This document shows positions 51,441 to 56,762 of a DNA stretch of 56,762 nucleotides, one piece after another. Each line of letters begins with the position of its first letter. Position 1 is the stretch's first letter. Source of the DNA: Candidatus Saganbacteria bacterium (GTDB taxonomy: Bacteria > Margulisbacteria > WOR-1 > JAPLLA01). The DNA is taken from NCBI GenBank assembly GCA_026387795.1, contig JAPLLA010000017.1, forward strand, positions 30,642 to 87,403, written 5' to 3'. Under the pieces are notes generated by a model. The model worked only from the letters and a program-made list of their open reading frames with translations. It ran no database searches and was not told the origin of the DNA. The translations under genes and the position numbers were made by a program.

Positions 51441-51494
51441 GCCGAAGTCCCGGTAAAACCGGGACGAAGGCGGAAACACATCAGAAGATTTTTG
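51441..51494. repeat. 54-base direct repeat, copy 2 (right of the 234-residue gene)
   Basis: It matches 50579-50632 with about three differences, including the GTCCCGGTAAAACCGGGAC hairpin and the following GGAAACACATC. The neighbouring ACCTGCCTG hairpin of copy 1 is absent. Confidence 0.75.
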
Positions 51495-51506
51495 GCTTAA
51501 TAGTGT

Positions 51507-51512
51507 TATAAT
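51507..51512 (+). promoter_or_regulatory. -10 element of the small barrel gene
   Basis: TATAAT, 36 bases before the TTG start at 51549. No clear -35 was found at 16-18 bases. Confidence 0.4.
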
Positions 51513-51548
51513 CTGCGTAGCTTTTTTAAATAAAGGAGGTGAAATAAT

Positions 51549-51980
51549 TTGAAAAAACTAACTCTATTCTTAATAGGAATGGCATTGATGATAACCGCAT
51601 CCAGCGCCAGCGCACTGCAGCTGTCAGTTGGTACCTGGGGAGATTGGGCAACAGTTGGTTTCCATTTTAATGATAAGGTTTCCGGCTATCTTGGCTACAG
51701 CTATAATGGCAATACCAAAGTTAATTGGATGCTGGCAAAAGTTGATGTTAACCTGGCTAAGATAAAAGATGTACAGACCAAAGCTGGTATAGCTTATTAT
51801 ACAACGTCTCCTAATAATGGAAGCTCACTCGGTCTTACTTTAGGAGCATCTGTTATGGTATTGCCAAATGCTTCCATTGGAGGAGACATCATGCTCGCAG
51901 ACTTTAATACAAGCGCAGGCGGAGCAAACACAACCGACATCCTTCCAACCGCCTTAATGTCCTTTAATTTGTACTTATAA
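51549..51980 (+). CDS. Small secreted protein, probable outer-membrane barrel
   Basis: 143 residues. The signal peptide (about 1-22) ends SSASA. The mature part is amphipathic and strand-rich (FHFNDKVSGYLGYSYNG, GIAYYTTSPNNGSSLGLTLG) and ends MSFNLYL. Start TTG 51549 is strongly supported by AAAGGAGGTGA, the best ribosome site in the window. It resembles small eight-stranded barrels in size and pattern, but no family was identified. Confidence 0.6.
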   Translation: MKKLTLFLIGMALMITASSASALQLSVGTWGDWATVGFHFNDKVSGYLGYSYNGNTKVNWMLAKVDVNLAKIKDVQTKAGIAYYTTSPNNGSSLGLTLGASVMVLPNASIGGDIMLADFNTSAGGANTTDILPTALMSFNLYL

Positions 51981-52042
51981 GGTGTTTGGCCATGGGAGCT
52001 TTTTTCCTTCAATGCAATAATATCGTAGGGAGGCAAAAAAAT

Positions 52043-53140
52043 ATGTCTTATTCTAAAAAAGCGGTAAAGTTTTTCCTTTTGGCGATTTTATTGTCCGGAT
52101 TTGTCCTGTTCCTTAGCCGCAACACCGTTTTGGCTTGTAGCCGCGTTTTGTCTGCAAACAACGGACAAGCAGTTTTATGCGGACGGAACATGGATTGGCC
52201 TGAAAATATGGCCACTTCTTTGTGGATTTTTCCCCGTGATATAAAACGCAGCGGCTTAGTCAAAAATAATTCTCTTACCTGGGCCTCAAAATACGGCAGC
52301 TTAGTAAATGTATCCAGCGCAAAAGATTTAGGGTTGGTCAGCGACGGCATGAATGAAAAAGGTTTGGCCGCCAATTTACTTTGGCTGGATGAAAGTGATT
52401 ACGGAATACGTGACACTCGCCTTCCGGGACTATCGGTCAGTTTATGGGCGCAGTATTATCTTGATAGCTTTGCCACGGTCGCCGAAGCGGTGCAGGCCTT
52501 CAAAAAATCGCCTTATCAGATCATTACTTTATCTGTTCCTCAAGGAAAGATCTCTAAAATTGCCGCGCTTCACCTCTCGTTGGCGGATAAAACCGGGGAT
52601 TCGGCAATTATTGAGTTCATTGGCGGCAAAGCGGTAATTCATCACGACCGGAATTATGCCGTTATGACCAACTCGCCTGCTTATGAAAAGCAGTTAGGGA
52701 ACCTCAAACAGTATGATGGCTTTGGCGGAAGCAAACCCCTGCCTGGAACGACCAAGCCGCAAGACAGATTTGTTCGCGCGGCTTACTATTTAAAATATTT
52801 GCCGAAACCTCACGATTTACGAGAAGCACTGGCCGGAGTTTTTAGCATCATGCGCAATATTTCCCAACCTTTTCATATTGCCTTTGATCCCAAGCACCCC
52901 TCCTCTTCTGCGACCATTTGGCGGGTAGTTGCCGACCTTACCAATGGGACCTATTACTTCGAATCAACCGTAAACCCTAACATTGTTTGGGCCGACCTGA
53001 ACAAGTTTGATCTAAAATCTGGTTCGTCTGCCATGAGGATCGACTTAAGCGCCAATTCCGAACTGGTTGGGAATATCACCAAACAGTTTGTTAAAGCTAA
53101 ACCGTTTGAATTTATATCAAATGAAACAACATTAAGATAG
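52043..53140 (+). CDS. Linear amide C-N hydrolase, choloylglycine hydrolase/penicillin V acylase family
   Basis: 365 residues. The signal peptide (about 1-29) ends SRNTVLA, directly before CSRVLSANNGQAVLCGRNMDW, so cleavage would expose the N-terminal nucleophile Cys typical of this Ntn family. Further family marks are LGLVSDGMNEKGLAANLLWL (as SDGMNEKGL), GIRDTRLPGLSVSLW and YAVMTNSPAYEKQL with the Asn-Ser-Pro stretch. Members hydrolyse bile-salt, penicillin V or acyl-homoserine-lactone amides; an exported amidase is clear but the substrate is not. ATG 52043 follows GGGAGG; an in-frame ATG upstream would destroy the signal peptide. Confidence 0.9.
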   Translation: MSYSKKAVKFFLLAILLSGFVLFLSRNTVLACSRVLSANNGQAVLCGRNMDWPENMATSLWIFPRDIKRSGLVKNNSLTWASKYGSLVNVSSAKDLGLVSDGMNEKGLAANLLWLDESDYGIRDTRLPGLSVSLWAQYYLDSFATVAEAVQAFKKSPYQIITLSVPQGKISKIAALHLSLADKTGDSAIIEFIGGKAVIHHDRNYAVMTNSPAYEKQLGNLKQYDGFGGSKPLPGTTKPQDRFVRAAYYLKYLPKPHDLREALAGVFSIMRNISQPFHIAFDPKHPSSSATIWRVVADLTNGTYYFESTVNPNIVWADLNKFDLKSGSSAMRIDLSANSELVGNITKQFVKAKPFEFISNETTLR

Positions 53141-53224
53141 CTTTGGGCCATGGGGGCTTTTTTTATTCTACAATTGTAGTACAATAGCCACAGGCCTAAT
53201 TAAAAAAGAGGAGGACAAATTATC

Positions 53225-53716
53225 ATGATAAAGAAAGCGTTGGCAGTTTTGTTCCTGGTTACTTTGCTTGCAGGCATGGTGGAAGCTCAAGATTTAGCAG
53301 GTAAGGTAGGGATTGGGTTGAGGGCGGATACTTTTTCGATCCGCAAATTCGTTAGTAATAATTTGGGACTGGATGTTTTTGCTGGCTATGTAGGCTCCAC
53401 CCGGACTGGTCAGACGGATGCCAATATGCTTGGTTATGGTTTGGGCGGTTTTTATGCCAATGAGATTTATAAAGACGTTTTGCTGGAAGCTGGCGCGGTA
53501 CTCCATGGCTGGCAGGGAATAGATGGTACTACCGGGAATTCTTATACCGGCGCAGCAATAATTCCTTTTATCGGCGCGGAATGCTTTATCAATAGCCACT
53601 TTTCTTTAGACGGCCAGGTAGAACTGGGCGCTTATGGCTGTACTATGATGGGTAATACCCGGTCAACAAGCTTGAACGTCTTGACCGGCAGCTTGGGCGC
53701 GCATATTTATTTCTAA
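53225..53716 (+). CDS. Secreted protein, probable outer-membrane barrel
   Basis: 163 residues. The signal peptide (about 1-21) ends GMVEAQ. Alternating strands and turns (LGLDVFAGYVGSTRTGQ, GAVLHGWQGIDGTTGN) end in SLGAHIYF with terminal Phe. It resembles small outer-membrane beta-barrels. The ribosome site GAGGAGG precedes ATG 53225. A relic tsaD start follows 62 bases after the stop. Confidence 0.65.
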   Translation: MIKKALAVLFLVTLLAGMVEAQDLAGKVGIGLRADTFSIRKFVSNNLGLDVFAGYVGSTRTGQTDANMLGYGLGGFYANEIYKDVLLEAGAVLHGWQGIDGTTGNSYTGAAIIPFIGAECFINSHFSLDGQVELGAYGCTMMGNTRSTSLNVLTGSLGAHIYF

Positions 53717-53777
53717 GGAAGGGATCCACAGTTCCTCTTGTGTTCCGCTTGCCGCTTAGTATAATTTTAATAATTAT

Positions 53778-53873
53778 ATGCTAATTCTTTCTATCGAAAC
53801 TTCTTGTGACGATTCATCGGTTGCCGTCATTTACGATGGACAAATAAATCTTTCTGATGTAGTCACTTTTTAA
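53778..53873 (+). pseudogene. Relic 5' end of tsaD (copy B)
   Basis: 31 codons from ATG 53778 to TAA. The translation starts [20 protein letters not shown], then GQINLSDVVTF, aligned without gaps to the first 29 codons of the tsaD at 56337. TATAAT at 53758 and the upstream AATAATTAT match copy A. The gene body is missing. Confidence 0.8.
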
Positions 53874-53933
53874 ACTAAATTTCAAAAGAAGAATGGCAAG
53901 ATTTATGCAATAGTATATCGTTTAGAAGCCCCT

Positions 53934-56219
53934 TTAGTGGACCGTCTCTGCAATTGACGCATAAAGCATTGATCCTGCATTCGCTCCAGCGAGGGAAATT
54001 TCTGTTTCCGGACCTGCGTCTGGGATATAAAAAACCTTTGCACCTACTGCTCCCCAAAAAGAGAGCAGCTCCTGCTTGGGCAACAGGCTTTGCATAGCCA
54101 TTTCTGTAACCGTAGAATCATAATTTTTCCAGCGATAATAACGAACCAGACCATGCATAAATAATGGAAAGGTTTCGTAGTCTTCTTTACCTAATTGTTG
54201 TTTTCGGGTTAGGCCGAGTGCTTCCTTAAATTGAGCTTTTATTGCACCGGGCAAGCTAAATATGCCAATAGCATCAAGGTGGGAAAACCCTTCAATAAAA
54301 GCATCGGTCATAATAGTATCTGCTTCAAGTCCATACTCCAGATGTATCAGTTCCTGCAGGGAACCATTAAAAGGGGTTTCCATGTCTTTTTGGGCTACTA
54401 TTGCCAGACCCAGCGTCCCGTAAAAGTGATAATATTGCCCCATTTTTTCCTTGGGGTCGCTAGTGCTCATGCCTAAGTTGGGCAAATTATTGTCAAGAAT
54501 ATCCTTAACATTAAACCGTTCTCCATTAACCTCAACATAAAAAACGTTATAACGGAGGGTTTTGCTTATATCCTGCATAATCATGATCGCCTGAAAAACA
54601 TCCCCATGGAATAAATTCAGAGAAAAGGCGAATAATTCCCCCAAATACTCCGCGGCACTAGAATATTCACCTTTTGAATAAGGATGTTCTTGTACCCATA
54701 GAATGAGGTCTTTTGACTCTTTGATCAACAAATCTTCTTTCACATTATTTTCCAAGAAGAAGGTCCCATTAGTAGGAGGAACCGGATCCAGTGATAAAAG
54801 AATAAACGTTTTCCTTAAGGAGGGAAAACGAAGTAGCACTCCCTCCTCTTCAGCATAGATCCTGATTTTTTCTCCAAATGTTTTATTTGTTTCTTCTGAA
54901 GAGATAAAAACATCCAGAGAGGCTTTTGCCTCAACCTTGCTACCGTCAGTCATTAAGGCCAGGGTTTCTCTTTCTATAACGGAGCGGGCCGAAAGCTCCT
55001 CTGAACCAAGCAGTCTGGCAAAAGCCCCGTTCATATTGTCCCTTCTTGTTCTAAAACGGATGGTTGTTTCGTTGATCGTCACGGTTTTGGGATCCTGCCA
55101 ATAATAATTCCCATAGTTATCAATTCCTCTTTGGCCAAAATCCAAAGCAATGTATTCGCGAGACATATAATTATCTACATATTGCCAGGCAGAACCAGTA
55201 TAGGCTTCTTCATCCAAAGTCTGTCCTTTGCTTTTACTGCTAACAGAAGAATAGATAGAATCCTTGGACAGTTTTTCTACCTCCCCTGCCAAAAACGCAA
55301 GTAGCTCCTTGTCTTCAACTGTTCTCCCCATACAAAAACCGGTCCCCCAATCATTAGAATATGAAAGAACACCTACCGGGATAACTTCCAGGTACAATTC
55401 ACCATCTCTAAAAGAACGAAATTGGGCAATATCAACCAAATTTGTTATTCCTGTTTCTTCCAGAAAAGCCCTTTTATCAAGAAACAAGCTTTCATCTGTT
55501 ATTTCGGCCCTTGCTGTTCCGTCTTTAGGACGCAAAAATAAATGGCCGAGGTTTTTTCTAATATCATATTGCATGTCTTCTAATAGCGCTTCCCATCTTG
55601 CCTCGCCATAGTTACCGATAACATACTGTCTTACCCCTTCGAATTCCAAAGGAGAATTAAGCGTTTCAAACAAGGCCCCCATTTGCCAGCCTGTATTGGC
55701 GTTTGCTTCAAAAGCCAGATCAATTGCTTGGGCTACATCTTCCGCAGGAAAAATTATCTCTTCAGCTTCGATGGAATATATCCTCTGAAGGCTTCCTGCC
55801 ACAAAGGTAGTTAACACACTTCTAACGTATACATCTTCTGAAAAAACCAGCCTTTGCCAAGCCTCATCACCAAAAGAACATTCTATAAAATCTTTTAGCC
55901 TTCTTAGGTCTTCTCTGGTTTTCACTTGATTAAATAGTTGTTCGAAAGCCTTTGTTTCAGCCCTAAAAAAACTTAGAATGTCCAAACAAATTCCCGGCTC
56001 AACGGAAAGAAACACGTTCGGGATCTGCAAGCCAATATCTGAACAGGCTATTGTTTGTGGCTGCCAATTTAGCTGATAAGGTTGGGTTTCGCAAAACAAG
56101 CTCGTTCCATAAGACAGAGAAAAGGTGTTTTCCTCGCAATTATCTTCTGCCCTTCCAGGATTAAAATCACCATTATTGGGAGCAAACATATAATGAAGGC
56201 CTAAAGCTCCTACAATCAC
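53934..56219 (-). CDS. Large orphan protein of unknown function
   Basis: 761 residues. The N-terminus is mildly hydrophobic (MIVGALGLHYMFA) and followed by a Cys-containing segment, but no clear signal peptide. The body alternates helical parts (AFEQLFNQVKTREDLRRLKD) with strand-rich parts rich in Asp, Asn and Tyr; no transmembrane segment or known catalytic motif was recognised. Start GTG 56219 is supported by AAAGGAG upstream. A weak sigma-28-like promoter lies at 56262. It is transcribed away from the real tsaD, as the 228-residue orphan is from relic copy A. Confidence 0.7.
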   Translation of the reverse strand: MIVGALGLHYMFAPNNGDFNPGRAEDNCEENTFSLSYGTSLFCETQPYQLNWQPQTIACSDIGLQIPNVFLSVEPGICLDILSFFRAETKAFEQLFNQVKTREDLRRLKDFIECSFGDEAWQRLVFSEDVYVRSVLTTFVAGSLQRIYSIEAEEIIFPAEDVAQAIDLAFEANANTGWQMGALFETLNSPLEFEGVRQYVIGNYGEARWEALLEDMQYDIRKNLGHLFLRPKDGTARAEITDESLFLDKRAFLEETGITNLVDIAQFRSFRDGELYLEVIPVGVLSYSNDWGTGFCMGRTVEDKELLAFLAGEVEKLSKDSIYSSVSSKSKGQTLDEEAYTGSAWQYVDNYMSREYIALDFGQRGIDNYGNYYWQDPKTVTINETTIRFRTRRDNMNGAFARLLGSEELSARSVIERETLALMTDGSKVEAKASLDVFISSEETNKTFGEKIRIYAEEEGVLLRFPSLRKTFILLSLDPVPPTNGTFFLENNVKEDLLIKESKDLILWVQEHPYSKGEYSSAAEYLGELFAFSLNLFHGDVFQAIMIMQDISKTLRYNVFYVEVNGERFNVKDILDNNLPNLGMSTSDPKEKMGQYYHFYGTLGLAIVAQKDMETPFNGSLQELIHLEYGLEADTIMTDAFIEGFSHLDAIGIFSLPGAIKAQFKEALGLTRKQQLGKEDYETFPLFMHGLVRYYRWKNYDSTVTEMAMQSLLPKQELLSFWGAVGAKVFYIPDAGPETEISLAGANAGSMLYASIAETVH

Positions 56220-56261
56220 AATAAACCTAGCTCCTTTTACGGGGGGAGTCTCCCTATATAT

Positions 56262-56290
56262 ATATCGACAAAAAACAACCTGAGTTGCAG
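56262..56290 (-). promoter_or_regulatory. Sigma-28-like promoter of the 761-residue gene (weak -35)
   Basis: On the minus strand, CTGCAA, 15 bp, GTCGATAT (56269-56262). The -10 keeps CGATA; the -35 has one change from GAAA. Confidence 0.45.
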
Positions 56291-56336
56291 CTCCCGGGGT
56301 TTTTAATTATCTCTTCCCCCGTGTTAGAATACCAGC

Positions 56337-56762
56337 ATGAAGATTTTAGCCATTGAAACTTCTTGCGACGACTCGTCTGTAGCCTTAGTCAAAGACGGTA
56401 AGGAAATACTTTCAAATGTAATCTCATCCCAAGCCGAATTCCACAAAAAATATGGCGGGATCGTTCCTGAAATCGCAGCTAGAAAACATGTTGAAGTGAT
56501 AAATCCTTTAATCCAAGAAGCACTTGAGCAAGCAAAAGTAACGCTTAAAGAAATTGATGCAGTAGCAGTAACTTATGGGCCAGGACTAGTGGGCTCTCTG
56601 CTGGTTGGATTGTGTGCTGGTAAAGCATTGGCGGTTGCAATTAATAAGCCGCTTATTGGAGTTAATCATTTAGAGGGGCATATTTATGCTAATTTTATTA
56701 ACTCACCCCCTTTCACCCCCTCTCTTATTAAGAGAGGGGGTGCCGAGCGTAGCGAGGCAGGG
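56337..56762 (+). CDS. tsaD: tRNA N6-threonylcarbamoyladenosine biosynthesis protein TsaD, 3' end outside the window
   Basis: 142 codons to the window edge. The start is [36 protein letters not shown] and [20 protein letters not shown] follow, and metal-ligand histidines lie in [13 protein letters not shown]. TsaD transfers the threonylcarbamoyl group to A37 of ANN-decoding tRNAs. After NFIN the frame runs into a palindromic repeat that encodes [13 protein letters not shown] and AERSEAG with no stop before the edge, where TsaD normally continues toward a PFxxLVVSGGHT motif. TAGAAT at 56325 lies 6 bases before ATG, so the transcript is probably leaderless. Confidence 0.93.
   Translation, partial: MKILAIETSCDDSSVALVKDGKEILSNVISSQAEFHKKYGGIVPEIAARKHVEVINPLIQEALEQAKVTLKEIDAVAVTYGPGLVGSLLVGLCAGKALAVAINKPLIGVNHLEGHIYANFINSPPFTPSLIKRGGAERSEAG
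56714..56762. repeat. Palindromic repeat inside the tsaD reading frame
   Basis: The hairpin has arms CACCCCCTCTCTTA and TAAGAGAGGGGGTG around one T (56714-56742). It is followed by GCCGAGCGTAGCGAGGCAGG, a relative of the repeat at 2002-2027. It reads through in frame. Confidence 0.7.

Noticed and set aside
50555-51494. CRISPR array from the repeated hairpins
   Set aside because: There are only two copies of the 54-base unit, 860 bases apart, with a gene between them and no spacer pattern.
51981-53160. Terminators at the CCATGGG-(A/G)GCTTTTTT motifs after the barrel gene and the amidase gene
   Set aside because: The two sites resemble each other (51986-52008 and 53141-53163) and have T-runs, but the stems rely mainly on G-U pairs, so I do not list them as features.
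53168-53179. CTACAATTGTAG as another nitrogen activator dyad
   Set aside because: The spacing is ACA-N2-TGT rather than N4, and no sigma-54 promoter is near.

Overview
The window looks like a chromosomal segment of an uncultivated, Gram-negative-type bacterium. Several genes encode short secreted proteins that resemble outer-membrane barrels. Nitrogen genes have sigma-54 promoters, and phosphate genes sit behind a PhoB-type box. Palindromic repeats are scattered between and inside genes. This style would fit a candidate-phylum lineage such as Margulisbacteria/Saganbacteria (WOR-1), but that is only a guess. I saw no rRNA, tRNA, CRISPR array or phage genes, and no gene-free stretch longer than about 300 bases.

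Layout. 1-348: tail of a PEP/pyruvate-binding protein. 382-12.4 kb: nitrogen block, with a NifA-like sigma-54 activator whose DNA-binding helix is cut off, a barrel-like protein, two amt-glnK pairs (the second amt has an apparent frameshift), a glutamine synthetase lacking about 21 residues, a solitary Fis/NtrC-type DNA-binding protein, and gltB. 12.5-16.6 kb: gltD, carA and only the first half of carB. 16.7-18.9 kb: a secreted protein and a helical-repeat protein. 19.0-26.5 kb: phosphate block phoB-phoR-barrel-pstS-pstC-pstA-pstB1-pstB2-phoU. 26.6-29.7 kb: purS-purQ-purL. 29.7-34.2 kb: HD phosphohydrolase, SDR enzyme, sensor kinase, GH5 hydrolase, RRM protein. 34.3-41.4 kb: an unknown protein and an enlarged PRPP-synthetase-like protein, divergent from GH77-like and GH57-like glucan enzymes. 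41.5-49.8 kb: bactofilin-like membrane protein, flavodiiron protein, aminopeptidase, amino-acid dehydrogenase, Cys/Met-type PLP enzyme, adenosine-deaminase-like hydrolase, VIT-like membrane protein. 49.8-56.8 kb: a repeat-rich accessory stretch with orphan proteins, two secreted barrels, an Ntn hydrolase, two relic 5' ends of tsaD, and the start of the real tsaD.

Regulation. Three sigma-54 promoters (1964, 4478, 6278) are each preceded by an ATACA-N4-TGTAT-type dyad, and two such dyads also lie at the start of the activator gene. A second dyad, TGCCTA-N5-TAGGCA, precedes glnA and the solitary Fis-type gene.

The most striking pattern is a third signal. Ten transcription units, none flagellar, share TGAAA, then 15 bp, then an NNCGATAA-like box, closely resembling sigma-28 (FliA) promoters. 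Their products are mostly cytosolic enzymes (glucan, PRPP, amino-acid and nucleoside metabolism, HD hydrolase) and orphan proteins. I propose a non-flagellar sigma-28-type regulon, perhaps for storage or survival metabolism.

A second candidate novelty is the Pst transporter. Its two ATPases carry complementary defects that predict a heterodimer with one canonical and one degenerate ATP site.
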